Below, one piece after another: positions 9,631 to 23,959 of a DNA stretch of 64,000 bases. The position numbers and the translations under genes were made by a program. The stretch spans positions 64,449,878-64,513,877 of the forward strand of contig OZ010574.1 in the NCBI GenBank assembly GCA_963932145.1. The letters run 5' to 3'. This DNA is from Acanthosepion lycidas (Eukaryota; Mollusca; Cephalopoda; Sepiida; Sepiidae). The notes under the pieces were generated by a model. That model saw only the letters and a list, made by a program, of their open reading frames with translations. It searched no databases and was not told the origin of the DNA. Position 1 is the first letter of the stretch, and the number at the start of each line of letters is the position of its first letter.

Positions 9631-12600
9631 TTGTTTCTGTTGCTTCATGTCATTTCTTCATCTGTGGGGAGATTGTCCAGCATTCATTGCCATATAGGGG
9701 GACTGATATTATCTAACAGTTCACTACTCTTTTCTTTGTTTCTGTTGCTTCATGTCATTTCTTCATCTATGAGGAGATTGTCCAGCATTCACTGCCATAT
9801 AGGAGGACTGATATTACATAACAGTTCACTACTCTTTTCTTTGTTTCTGTTGCTTCATGTCATTTCTTCATCTGTGGGGAGATTGTCCAGCATTCATTGC
9901 CATATAGGGGGACTGATATTATCTAACACTTCAGTACTCTTTTCTTTGTTTCTGTTGCTTCATGTCATTTCTTCATCAGTGGGGAGATTGTCCAGCATTC
10001 ATTGCCATATAGGGGGACTGATATTATCTAACAGTTCAGTACTCTTTTCTTTGTTTCTGTTGCTTCATGTCTTTTCTTTATCTGTGGGGAGATTGTCCAG
10101 CATTCATTGCCATATAGGGGGACTGATATTATCTAACAGTTCAGTACTCTTTTCTTTGTTTCTGTTGCTTCATGTCATTTCTTCATCTGTGGGGAGATTG
10201 TCCAGCATTCATTGCCATATAGGGGGACTGATATTATCTAACAGTTCACTACTCTTTTCTTTGTTTCTGTTGCTTCATGTCATTTCTTCATCTATGAGGA
10301 GATTGTCCAGCATTCACTGCCATATAGGAGGACTGATATTATTTAACAGTTCAGTACTCTTTTCTTTGTTTCTGTTGCTTCATGTCATTTCTTCATCTAT
10401 GAGGAGATTGTCCAGCATAGCATTCACTGCCATATAGGAGGACTGATATTATATAACAGTTCAGTACTCTTTTCTTTGTTTCTGTTGCTTCATGTCTTTT
10501 CTTCATCTGTGGGGAGATTGTCCAACATTCATTGCCATATAGGGGGACTGATATTATATAACAGTTCAGTACTCTTTTCTTTGTTTCTGTTGCTTCATGT
10601 CTTTTCTTCATCTGTGGGGAGATTGTCCAGCATTCATTGCCATATAGGGAGACTGATATTATCTAACAGTTCAGTACTCTTTTCTTTGTTTCTGTTGCTT
10701 CATGTCATTTCTTCATCTATGAGGAGATTGTCCAGCATAGCATTCACTGCCATATAGGAGGACTGATATTACATAACAGTTCAGTACTCTTTTCTTTGTT
10801 TCTGTTGCTTCATGTCATTTCTTCATCTGTGGGGAGATTGTCCAGCATTCATTGCCATATAGGGGGACTGATATTATCTAACAGTTCACTGCTCTTTTCT
10901 TTGTTTCTGTTGCTTCATGTCATTTCTTCATCTATGAGGAGATTGTCCAGCATTCACTGCCATATAGGAGGACTGATATTACATAACAGTTCACTACTCT
11001 TTTCTTTGTTTCTGTTGCTTCATGTCTTTTCTTCATCTGTGGGGAGATTGTCCAGCATTCATTGCCATATAGGGGGACTGATATTATCTAACAGTTCAGT
11101 ACTCTTTTCTTTGTTTCTGTTGCTTCATGTCATTTCTTCATCTGTGGGGAGATTGTCCAGCATTCATTGCCATGTAGGGGGACTGATATTATCTAACAGT
11201 TCAGTACTCTTTTCTTTGTTTCTGTTGCTTCATGTCATTTCTTCATCTGTGGGGAGATTGTCCAGCATTCATTGCCATATAGGGGGACTGATATTATCTA
11301 ACAGTTCAGTACTCTTTTCTTTGTTTCTGTTGCTTCATGTCTTTTCTTCATCTGTGGGGAGATTGTCCAGCATTCATTGCCATATAGGGGGACTGATATT
11401 ATCTAACAGTTCAGTACTCTTTTCTTTGTTTCTGTTGCTTCATGTCATTTCTTCATCTGTGGGGAGATGGTCCAACATTCATTGCCATATAGGAGGACTG
11501 ATATTATCTAACAGTTCAGTACTCTTTTCTTTGTTTCTGTTGCTTCATGTCATTTCTTCATCTGTGGGGAGATTGTCCAGCATTCATTGCCATATAGGAG
11601 GACTGATATTATATAACAGTTCAGTTCTCTTTTCTTTGTTTCTGTTGCTTCATGTCTTTTCTTCATCTGTGGGGAGATTGTCCAGCATTCATTGCCATAT
11701 AGGGGGACTGATATTATCTAACAGTTCAGTACTCTTTTCTTTGTTTCTGTTGCTTCATGTCATTTCTTCATCTGTGGGGAGATTGTCCAACATTCATTGC
11801 CATATAGGAGGACTGATATTATATAACAGTTCAGTACTCTTTTCTTTGTTTCTGTTGCTTCATGTCTTTTCTTCATCTGTGGGGAGATTGTCCAACATTC
11901 ATTGCCATATAGGGGGACTGATATTATATAACAGTTCAGTACTCTTTTCTTTGTTTCTGTTGCTTCATGTCTTTTCTTCATCTGTGGGGAGATTGTCCAG
12001 CATTCATTGCCATATAGGGAGACTGATATTATCTAACAGTTCAGTACTCTTTTCTTTGTTTCTGTTGCTTCATGTCATTTCTTCATCTATGAGGAGATTG
12101 TCCAGCATAGCATTCACTGCCATATAGGAGGACTGATATTACATAACAGTTCAGTACTCTTTTCTTTGTTTCTGTTGCTTCATGTCATTTCTTCATCTGT
12201 GGGGAGATTGTCCAGCATTCATTGCCATATAGGGGGACTGATATTATCTAACAGTTCACTACACTTTTCTTTGTTTCTGTTGCTTCATGTCATTTCTTCA
12301 TCTATGAGGAGATTGTCCAGCATTCACTGCCATATAGGAGGACTGATATTACATAACAGTTCACTACTCTTTTCTTTGTTTCTGTTGCTTCATGTCATTT
12401 CTTCATCTGTGGGGAGATTGTCCAGCATTCATTGCCATATAGGGGGACTGATATTATCTAACACTTCAGTACTCTTTTCTTTGTTTCTGTTGCTTCATGT
12501 CATTTCTTCATCAGTGGGGAGATTGTCCAGCATTCATTGCCATATAGGGGGACTGATATTATCTAACAGGTCAGTACTCTTTTCTTTGTTTCTGTTGCTT

Positions 12601-15600
12601 CATGTCTTTTCTTTATCTGTGGGGAGATTGTCCAGCATTCATTGCCATATAGGGGGACTGATATTATCTAACAGTTCACTACACTTTTCTTTGTTTCTGT
12701 TGCTTCATGTCATTTCTTCATCTATGAGGAGATTGTCCAGCATTCACTGCCATATAGGAGGACTGATATTATTTAACAGTTCAGTACTCTTTTCTTTGTT
12801 TCTGTTGCTTCATGTCATTTCTTCATCTATGAGGAGATTGTCCAGCATAGCATTCACTGCCATATAGGAGGACTGATATTACATAACAGTTCAGTACTGT
12901 TTTCTTTGTTTCTGTTGCTTCATGTCTTTTCTTCATCTGTGGGGAGATTGTCCAACATTCATTGCCATATAGGGGGACTGATATTATATAACAGTTCAGT
13001 ACTCTTTTCTTTGTGTCTGTTGCTTCATGTCTTTTCTTCATCTGTGGGGAGATTGTCCAGCATTCATTGCCATATAGGGAGACTGATATTATCTAACAGT
13101 TCAGTACTCTTTTCTTTGTTTCTGTTGCTTCATGTCATTTCTTCATCTATGAGGAGATTGTCCAGCATAGCATTCACTGCCATATAGGAGGACTGATATT
13201 ACATAACAGTTCAGTACTCTTTTCTTTGTTTCTGTTGCTTCATGTCATTTCTTTATCTGTGGGGAGATTGTCCAGCATTCATTGCCATATAGGGGGACTG
13301 ATATTATCTAACAGTTCACTACTCTTTTCTTTGTTTCTGTTGCTTCATGTCATTTCTTCATCTATGAGGAGATTGTCCAGCATTCACTGCCATATAGGAG
13401 GACTGATATTACATAACAGTTCACTACTCTTTTCTTTTTTCTGTTGCTTCATGTCATTTCTTCATCTGTGGGGAGATTGTCCAGCATTCATTGCCATATA
13501 GGGGGACTGATATTATCTAACACTTCAGTACTCTTTTCTTTGTTTCTGTTGCTTCATGTCATTTCTTCATCAGTGGGGAGATTGTCCAGCATTCATTGCC
13601 ATATAGGGGGACTGATATTATCTAACAGTTCAGTACTCTTTTCTTTGTTTCTGTTGCTTCATGTCTTTTCTTCATCTGTGGGGAGATTGTCCAGCATTCA
13701 TTGCCATATAGGGGGACTGATATTATCTAACAGTTCAGTACTCTTTTCTTTGTTTCTGTTGCTTCATGTCTTTTCTTCATCTGTGGGGAGATTGTCCAGC
13801 ATTCATTGCCATATATGGGGACTGATATTATCTAACAGTTCACTACTCTTTTCTTTGTTTCTGTTGCTTCATGTCATTTCTTCATCTATGAGGAGATTGT
13901 CCAGCATTCACTGCCATATAGGAGGACTGATATTACATAACAGTTCAGTACTCTTTTCTTTGTTTCTGTTGCTTCATGTCATTTCTTCATCTGTGAGGAG
14001 AATGTCCAGCATTCATTGCCATATAGGAGGACTGATATTATCTAACACTTCAGTACTCTTTTCTTTGTTTCTGTTGCTTCATGTCATTTCTTCATCAGTG
14101 GGGAGATTGTCCAGCATTCATTGCCATATAGGGGGACTGATATTATCTAACAGTTCAGTACACTTTTCTTTGTTTCTGTTGCTTCATGTTATTTCTTCAT
14201 CAGTGGGGAGATTGTCCAGCATTCATTGCCATATAGGGGGACTGATATTATCTAACAGTTCAGTACTCTTTTCTTTGTTTCTGTTGCTTCATGTCATTTC
14301 TTCATCAGTGGGGAGATTGTCCAGCATTCATTGCCATATAGGGGGACTGATATTATCTAACAGTTCAGTACTCTTTTCTTTGTTTCTGTTGCTTCATGTC
14401 ATTTCTTCATCTGTGGGGAGATTGTCCAGCATTCATTGCCATATAGGGGGACTGATATTATCTAACAGTTCAGTACTCTTTTCTTTGTTTCTGTTGCTTC
14501 ATGTTATTTCTTCATCAGTGGGGAGATTGTCCAGCATTCATTGCCATATAGGGGGACTGATATTATCTAACAGTTCAGTACTCTTTTCTTTGTTTCTGTT
14601 GCTTCATGTCATTTCTTCATCAGTGGGGAGATTGTCCAGCATTCATTGCCATATAGGGGGACTGATATAATCTAACAGTTCAGTACTCTTTTCTTTGTTT
14701 CTGTTGCTTCATGTCATTTCTTCATCTATGAGGAGATTGTCCAGCATTCACTGCCATATAGGAGGACTGATATTATTTAACAGTTCAGTACTCTTTTCTT
14801 TGTTTCTGTTGCTTCATGTCATTTCTTCATCTATGAGGAGATTGTCCAGCATAGCATTCACTGCCATATAGGAGGACTGATATTACATAACAGTTCAGTA
14901 CTCTTTTCTTTGTTTCTGTTGCTTCATGTCTTTTCTTCATCTGTGGGGAGATTGTCCAACATACATTGCCATATAGGGGGACTGATATTATATAACAGTT
15001 CAGTACTCTTTTCTTTGTTTCTGTTGCTTCATGTCTTTTCTTCATCTGTGGGGAGATTGTCCAGCATTCATTGCCATATAGGGAGACTGATATTATCTAA
15101 CAGTTCAGTACTCTTTTCTTGTTTCTGTTGCTTTATGTCATTTCTTCATCTATGAGGAGATTGTCCAGCATAGCATTCACTGCCATATAGGAGGACTGAT
15201 ATTACATAACAGTTCAGTACTCTTTTCTTTGTTTCTGTTGCTTCATGTCATTTCTTCATCTGTGGGGAGATTGTCCAGCATTCATTGCCATATAGGGGGA
15301 CTGATATTATCTAACAGTTCACTACTCTTTTCTTTGTTTCTGTTGCTTCATGTCATTTCTTCATCTATGAGGAGATTGTCCAGCATTCACTGCCATATAG
15401 GAGGACTGATATTACATAACAGTTCACTACTCTTTTCTTTTTTCTGTTGTTCATGTCATTTCTTCATCTATGGGGAGATTGTCCAGCATTCATTGCCATA
15501 TAGGGGGACTGATATTATCTAACACTTCAGTACTCTTTTCTTTGTTTCTGTTGCTTCATGTCATTTCTTCATCAGTGGGGAGATTGTCCAGCATTCATTG

Positions 15601-17020
15601 CCATATAGGGGGACTGATATTATCTAACAGTTCAGTACTCTTTTCTTTGTTTCTGTTGCTTCATGTCTTTTCTTCATCTGTGGGGAGATTGTCCAGCATT
15701 CATTGCCATATAAGGGGACTGATATTATCTAACAGTTCACTACTCTTTTCTTTGTTTCTGTTGCTTCATGTCATTTCTTCATCTATGAGGAGATTGTCCA
15801 GCATTCACTGCCATATAGGAGGACTGATATTACATAACAGTTCAGTACTCTTTTCTTTGTTTCTGTTGCTTCATGTCATTTCTTCATCTGTGAGGAGAAT
15901 GTCCAGCATTCATTGCCATATAGGAGGACTGATATTATCTAACACTTCAGTACACTTTTCTTTGTTTCTGTTGCTTCATGTTATTTCTTCATCAGTGGGG
16001 AGATTGTCCAGCATTCATTGCCATATAGGGGGACTGATATTATCTAACAGTTCAGTACTCTTTTCTTTGTTTCTGTTGCTTCATGTCATTTCTTCATCAG
16101 TGGGGAGATTGTCCAGCATTCATTGCCATATAGGGGGACTGATATTATCTAACAGTTCAGTACTCTTTTCTTTGTTTCTGTTGCTTCATGTCATTTCTTC
16201 ATCTGTGGGGAGATTGTCCAGCATTCATTGCCATATAGGGGGACTGATATTATCTAACAGTTCAGTACTCTTTTCTTTGTTTCTGTTGCTTCATGTTATT
16301 TCTTCATCAGTGGGGAGATTGTCCAGCATTCATTGCCATATAGGGGGACTGATATTATCTAACAGTTCAGTACACTTTTCTTTGTTTCTGTTGCTTCATG
16401 TCATTTCTTCATCAGTGGGGAGATTGTCCAGCATTCATTGCCATATAGGGGGACTGATATTATCTAACAGTTCAGTACTCTTTTCTTTGTTTCTGTTGCT
16501 TCATGTCATTTCTTCATCTATGAGGAGATTGTCCAGCATTCACTGCCATATAGGAGGACTGATATTATTTAACAGTTCAGTACTCTTTTCTTTGTTTCTG
16601 TTGCTTCATGTCATTTCTTCATCTATGAGGAGATTGTCCAGCATAGCATTCACTGCCATATAGGAGGACTGATATTACATAACAGTTCAGTACTCTTTTC
16701 TTTGTTTCTGTTGCTTCATGTCTTTTCTTCATCTGTGGGGAGATTGTCCAACATTCATTGCCATATAGGGGGACTGATATTATATAACAGTTCAGTACTC
16801 TTTTCTTTGTTTCTGTTGCTTCATGTCTTTTCTTCATCTGTGGGGAGATTGTCCAGCATTCATTGCCATATAGGGAGACTGATATTATCTAACAGTTCAG
16901 TACTCTTTTCTTGTTTCTGTTGCTTCATGTCATTTCTTCATCTATGAGGAGATTGTCCAGCATAGCATTCACTGCCATATAGGAGGACTGATATTACATA
17001 ACAGTTCAGTACTCTTTTCT
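6615..17020. repeat. Domain with twelve 110-bp units (5-bp AGCAT insertion)
   Basis: CCAGCATAGCATTC replaces CCAGCATTC at 6,615, 8,301, 9,567, 10,412, 10,732, 12,102, 12,842, 13,162, 14,846, 15,165, 16,639 and 16,957. The extra AGCAT is a duplication of the adjacent 5 bp. Four times two such units lie three units apart (318-320 bp), so a short cassette has itself been copied at intervals of about 2.43, 2.00 and 1.79 kb. All carry the CTATGAGGAGA subtype. None occurs before 6.6 or after 17.0 kb, so this mutation spread only locally. Additional 1-2 bp losses occur near 13,436, 15,120, 15,435-15,450 and 16,911. Confidence 0.88.
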
Positions 17021-20000
17021 TTGTTTCTGTTGCTTCATGTCATTTCTTCATCTGTGGGGAGATTGTCCAGCATTCATTGCCATATAGGGGGACTGATATT
17101 ATCTAACAGTTCACTACTCTTTTCTTTGTTTCTGTTGCTTCATGTCACTTCTTCATCTATGAGGAGATTGTCCAGCATTCACTGCCATATAGGAGGACTG
17201 ATATTACATAACAGTTCAGTACTCTTTTCTTTGTTTCTGTTGCTTCATGTCATTTCTTCATCTGTGAGGAGAATGTCCAGCATTCATTGCCATATAGGAG
17301 GACTGATATTATCTAACACTTCAGTACTCTTTTCTTTGTTTCTGTTGCTTCATGTCATTTCTTCATCAGTGGGGAGAATGTCCAGCATTCATTGCCATAT
17401 AGGAGGACTGATATTATCTAACACTTCAGTACTCTTTTCTTTGTTTCTGTTGCTTCATGTCATTTCTTCATCAGTGGGGAGATTGTCCAGCATTCATTGC
17501 CATATAGGGGGACTGATATTATCTAACAGTTCAGTACTCTTTTCTTTGTTTCTGTTGCTTCATGTTATTTCTTCATCAGTGGGGAGATTATCCAGCATTC
17601 ATTGCCATACAGGGGGACTGATATTATCTAACAGTTCAGTACTCTTTTCTTTGTTTCTGTTGCTTCATGTCATTTCTTCATCAGTGGGGAGATTGTCCAG
17701 CATTCATTGCCATATAGGGGGACTGATATTATCTAACAGTTCAGTACTCTTTTCTTTGTTTCTGTTGCTTCATGTCATTTCTTCATCTGTGGGGAGATTG
17801 TCCAGGATTCATTGCCATATAGGGGGACTGATATTATCTAACAGTTCAGTACTCTTTTTTTTGTTTCTGTTGCTTCATGTCTTTTCTTCATCTGTGGGGA
17901 GATTGTCCAGCATTCATTGCCATATAGGGGGACTGATATTATCTAACAGTTCAGTACTCTTTTCTTTGTTTCTGTTGCTTCATGTTATTTCTTCATCAGT
18001 GGGGAGATTGTCCAGCATTCATTGCCATATAGGGGGACAGATATTATCTAACAGTTCAGTACTCTTTTCTTTGTTTCTGTTGCTTCATGTCATTTCTTCA
18101 TCAGTGGGGAGATTGTCCAGCATTCATTGCCATATAGGGGGACTGATATTATCTAACAGTTCAGTACTCTTTTCTTTGTTTCTGTTGCTTCATGTCTTTT
18201 CTTCATCTGTGGGGAGATTGTCCAGCATTCATTGCCATATAGGGGGACTGATATTATCTAACAGTTCAGTACTCTTATCTTTGTTTCTGTTGCTTCATGT
18301 CATTTCTTCATCAGTGGGGAGATTGTCCAGCATTCATTGCCATATAGGGGGACTGATATTATCTAACAGTTCAGTACTCTTTTCTTTGTTTCTGTTGCTT
18401 CATGTCTTTTCTTCATCTGTGGGGAGATTGTCCAGCATTCAATGCCATATAGGGGGACTGATATTATCTAACAGTTCAGTACTCTTTTCTTTGTTTCTGT
18501 TGCTTCATGTCTTTTCTTCATCTGTGCGGAGATTGTCCAGCATTCATTGCCATATAGGGGGACTGATATTATCTAACAGTTCACTACTCTTTTCTTTGTT
18601 TCTGTTGCTTCATGTCATTTCTTCATCTATGAGGAGATTGTCCAGCATTCACTGCCATATAGGAGGACTGATATTACATAACAGTTCAGTACTCTTTTCT
18701 TTGTTTCTGTTGCTTTATGTCATTTCTTCATCTGTGAGTAGAATGTCCAGCATTCATTGCCATATAGGAGGACTGATATTATCTAACACTTCAGTACTCT
18801 TTTCTTTGTTTCTGTTGCTTCATGTCATTTCTTCATCTGTGGGGAGATTGTCCAGCATTCATTGCCATATAGGGGCACTGATATTATCTAACAGTTCAGT
18901 ACTCTTTTCTTTGTTTATGTTGCTTCATGTCATTTCTTCATCTGTGGGGAGATTGTCCAGCATTCACTGCCATATAGGAGGACTGATATTACATAACAGT
19001 TCAGCACTCTTTTCTTTGTTTCTGTTGCTTCATGTCTTTTCTTCATCTGTGGGGAGATTGTCCAGCATTCATTGCCATATAGGGGGACTGATATTATCTA
19101 ACAGTTCAGTACACTTTTCTTTGTTTCTTTTGCTTCATGTCATTTCTTCATCTATGAGGAGATTGTCCAGCATTCACTGCCATATAGGAGGACTGATATT
19201 ACATAACAGTTCAGTACTCTTTTCTTTGTTTCTGTTGCTTCATGTCTTTTCTTCATCTGTGGGGAGATTGTCCAGCATTCATTGCCATATAGGGGCACTG
19301 TTATTATCTAACACTTCAGTACTCTTTTCTTTGTTTCTGTTGCTTCATGTCTTTTCTTCATCTGTGGGGAGATTGTCCAGCATTCATTGCCATATAGGGG
19401 GACTGATATTATCTAACAGTTCAGTACTCTTTTCTTTGTTTCTGTTGCTTCATGTCATTTCTTCATCTGTGGGGAGATTGTCCAGCATTCATTGCCATAT
19501 AGGGGGACTGATATTATCTAACAGTTCAGTACTCTTTTCTTTGTTTCATTTGCTTCATGTCATTTCTTCATCTATGAGGAGATTGTCCAGCATTCACTGC
19601 CATATAGGAGGACTGATATTACATAACAGTTCAGTACTCTTTTCTTTGTTTCTGTTGCTTCATGTCATTTCTTCATCTGTGGGGAGATTGTCCAACATTC
19701 ATTGCCATATAGGAGGACTGATATTATATAACAGTTCAGTACTCTTTTCTTTGTTTCTGTTGCTTCATGTCATTTCTTCATCTGTAGGGAGATTGTCCAG
19801 CATTCATTGCCATATAGGGGGACTGATATTACATAACAGTTCAGTACTGTTTTCTTTGTTTCTGTTGCTTCATGTGTTTTCTTCATCTGTGGGGAGATTG
19901 TCCAGCATTCATTGCCATATAGAAGGACTGATATTATATTACAGTTCAGTACTGTTTTCTTTGTTTCTGTTGCTTCATGTCATTTCTTCATCTGTAGGGA

Positions 20001-23000
20001 GATTGTCCAGCATTCATTGCCATATAGGGGGACTGATATTATATAACAGTTCAGTACTCTTTTCTTTGTTTCTGTTGCTTCATATCATTTCTTCATCTGT
20101 AGGGAGATTGTCCAGCATTCATTGCCATATAGGGGGACTGATATTACATAACAGTTCAGTACTGTTTTCTTTGTTTCTGTTGCTTCATGTCTTTTCTTCA
20201 TCTGTGGGGAGATTGTCCAACATTCATTGCCATATAGGAGGACTGATATTATATAACAGTTCAGTACTCTTTTCTTTGTTTCTGTTGCTTCATGTCATTT
20301 ATTCATCTGTCGGGAGATTGTCCAGCATTCATTGCCATATAGGGGGACTGATATTATCTAACAGTTCAGTACTCTTTTCTTTGTTTCTGTTGCTTCATGT
20401 TATTTCTTCATCAGTGGGGAGATTGTCCAGCATTCATTGCCATAGAGGGGGACTGATATTATCTAACAGTTCAGTACTCTTTTCTTTGTTTCTGTTGCTT
20501 CATGTCATTTCTTCATCAGTGGGGAGATTGTCCAGCATTCATTGCCATATAGGGGGACTGATATTATCTAACAGTTCAGTACTCTTTTCTTTGTTTCTGT
20601 TGCTTCATGTCTTTTCTTCATCTGTGGGGAGATTGTCCAGAATTCATTGCCATATAGGGGGACTGATATTATCTAACAGTTCAGTACTCTTTTCTTTGTT
20701 TCTGTTGCTTCATGTCATTTCTTCATCAGTGGGGAGATTGTCCAGCATTCATTGCCATATAGGGGGACTGATATTATCTAACAGTTCAGTACTCTTTTCT
20801 TTGTTTCTGTTGCTTCATGTCATTTCTTCATCTGTAGGGAGATTGTCCAGCATTCATTGCCATATAGGGGGACTGATATTATATAACAGTTCAGTACTCT
20901 TTTCTTTGTTTCTGTTGCTTCATGTCATTTCTTCATCTGTAGGGAGATTGTCCAGCATTCATTGCCATATAGGGGGACTGATATTACATAACAGTTCAGT
21001 ACTGTTTTCTTTGTTTCTGTTGCTTCATGTCTTTTCTTCATCTGTGGGGAGATTGTCCAACATTCATTGCCATATAGGAGGACTGATATTATATAACAGT
21101 TCAGTACTCTTTTCTTTGTTTCTGTTGCTTCATGTCATTTCTTCATCTGTAGGGAGATTGTCCAGCATTCATTGCCATATAGGGGGACTGATATTACATT
21201 ACAGTTCAGTACTGTTTTCTTTGTTTCTGTTGCTTCATGTCTTTTCTTCATCTGTGGGGAGTTTGTCCAGCATTCACTGCCATATAGGAGGACTGATATT
21301 ATATAACAGTTCAGTACTCTTTTCTTTGTTTCTGTTGCTTCATGTCATTTCTTCATCTGTAGGGAGATTGTCCAGCATTCATTGCCATATAGGGGGACTG
21401 ATATTACATAACAGTTCAGTACTGTTTTCTTTGTTTCTGTTCCTTCATGTCTTTTCTTCATCTGTGGGGAGATTGTCCAACATTCATTGCCATATAGGAG
21501 GACTGATATTATATAACAGTTCAGTAATCTTTTCTTTGTTTCTGTTGCTTCATGTCATTTCTTCATCTGTCGGGAGATTGTCCAGCATTCATTGCCATAT
21601 AGGAGGACTGATATTACATAACAGTTCAGTACTGTTTTCTTTGTTTCTGTTGCTTCATGTCATTTCTTCATCTGTAGGGAGATTGTCCAGCATTCATTGT
21701 CATATAGGAGGACTGATATTACATAACAGTTCAGTACTCTTTTCTTTGTTTCTGTTGCTTCATGTCATTTCTTCATCTGTAGGGAGATTGTCCAGCATTC
21801 ATTGCCATATAGGAGGACTGATATTACATAACAGTTCAGTACTCTTTTCTTTGTTTCTGTTGCTTCATGTCATTTCTTCATCTGTAGGGAGATTGTCCAG
21901 CATGCATTGCCATATAGGAGGACTGATATTATCTAACAGTTCAGTACTCTTTTCTTTTTTTCTGTTGCTTCATGTCATTTTTTCATCTGTAGGGAGATTG
22001 TCCAGCATTCATTGCCATATAGGAGGACTGATATTACATAACAGTTCAGTACTCTTTTCTTTGTTTCTGTTGCTTCATGTCATTTCTTCATCTGTAGGGA
22101 GATTGTCCAGCATTTATTGCCATATAGGAGGACTGATATTACATAACAGTTCAGTACTCTTTTCTTTGTTTCTGTTGCTTCATGTCATTTCTTCATCTGT
22201 AGGGAGATTGTCCAGCATTCATTGCCATATAGGAGGACTGATATTACATAACAGTTCAGTACTGTTTTCTTTGTTTCTGTTGCTTCATGTCATTTCTTCA
22301 TCTGTAGGGAGATTGTCCAGCATTCATTGCCATATAGGAGGACTGATATTACATAACAGTTCAGTACTGTTTTCTTTGTTTCTGTTGCTTCATGTCATTT
22401 CTTCATCTGTAGGGAGATTGTCCAGCATTCATTGCCATATAGGAGGACTGATATTACATAACAGTTCAGTACTCTTTTCTTTTTTTCTGTTGCTTCATGT
22501 CATTTCTTCATCTGTAGGGAGATTGTCCAGCATACATTGCCATATAGGGGGACTGATATTATCTAACAGTTCAGTACACTTTTCTTTGTTTCTTTTGCTT
22601 CATGTCATTTCTTCATCTATGAGGAGATTGTCCAGCATTCACTGCCATATAGGAGGACTGATATTACATAACAGTTCAGTACTCTTTTCTTTGTTTCTGT
22701 TGCTTCATGTCTTTTCTTCATCTGTGGGGAGATTGTCCAGCATTCATTGCCATATAGGGGCACTGTTATTATCTAACACTTCAGTACTCTTTTCTTTGTT
22801 TCTGTTGCTTCATGTCTTTTCTTCATCTGTGGGGAGATTGTCCAACATTCATTGCCATATAGGAGGACTGATATTATATAACAGTTCAGTACTCTTTTCT
22901 TTGTTTCTGTTGCTTCATGTCATTTCTTCATCTGTCGGGAGATTGTCCAGCATTCATTGCCATATAGGGGGACTGATATTATCTAACAGTTCAGTACTCT

Positions 23001-23959
23001 TTTCTTTGTTTCTGTTGCTTCATGTCATTTCTTCATCAGTGGGGAGATTGTCCAGCATTCATTGCCATATAGGGGGACTGATATTATCTAACAGTTCAGT
23101 ACTCTTTTCTTTGTTTCTGTTGCTTCATGTCTTTTCTTCATCTGTGGGGAGATTGTCCAGCATTCATTGCTATATAGGGGGACTGATATTATCTAACAGT
23201 TCAGTACTCTTTTCTTTGTTTCTGTTGCTTCATGTCATTTCTTCATCAGTGGGGAGATTGTCCAGCATTCATTGCCATATAGGGGGACTGATATTATCTA
23301 ACAGTTCAGTACTCTTTTCTTTGTTTCTGTTGCTTCATGTCTTTTCTTCATCTGTGGGGAGATTGTCCAGCATTCAATGCCATATAGGGGGACTGATATT
23401 ATCTAACAGTTCAGTACTCTTTTCTTTGTTTCTGTTGCTTCATGTCTTTTCTTCATCTGTGCGGAGATTGTCCAGCATTCATTGCCATATAGGGGGACTG
23501 ATATTATCTAACAGTTCACTACTCTTTTCTTTGTTTCTGTTGCTTCATGTCATTTCTTCATCTATGAGGAGATTGTCCAGCATTCACTGCCATATAGGAG
23601 GACTGATATTACATAACAGTTCAGTACTCTTTTCTTTGTTTCTGTTGCTTTATGTCATTTCTTCATCTGTGAGTAGAATGTCCAGCATTCATTGCCATAT
23701 AGGAGGACTGATATTATCTAACACTTCAGTACTCTTTTCTTTGTTTCTGTTGCTTCATGTCTTTTCTTCATCTGTGGGGAGATTGTCCAGCATTCATTGC
23801 CATATAGGGGGACTGATATTATCTAACAGTTCAGTACACTTTTCTTTGTTTCTTTTGCTTCATGTCATTTCTTCATCTATGAGGAGATTGTCCAGCATTC
23901 ACTGCCATATAGGAGGACTGATATTACATAACAGTTCAGTACTCTTTTCTTTGTTTCTG
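17021..23959. repeat. Transition domain of the array
   Basis: From about 17.0 kb the + frame is uninterrupted to 29,155. TCTAAC units dominate to about 19.6 kb; ACATAAC and ATATAAC units take over at 19.6-22.5 kb, followed by a return of TCTAAC units to about 24.3 kb. A block with the rare CATTCAATGCC variant, followed by TGTGCGGAGA and TGTGAGTAGAATG units, occurs at 18,436 and again at 23,371, exactly 4,935 bp (47 units) apart. Confidence 0.75.

Noticed and set aside
10393-10611. Minus-strand open frames of 70-73 codons (also near 11.8, 12.9, 14.9, 16.7, 40.6, 57.5 and 62.9 kb) as small genes
   Set aside because: They are two adjacent open-type units read in the ancestral RT frame. They explain the origin of the array but lack catalytic RT motifs and cannot encode an active enzyme.
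1458-16947. The many + strand open frames of 80-1,000 codons in the edge region
   Set aside because: They begin and end where single-base indels, 5-bp insertions or substitutions break the same repeat frame. They are one array, not separate genes.
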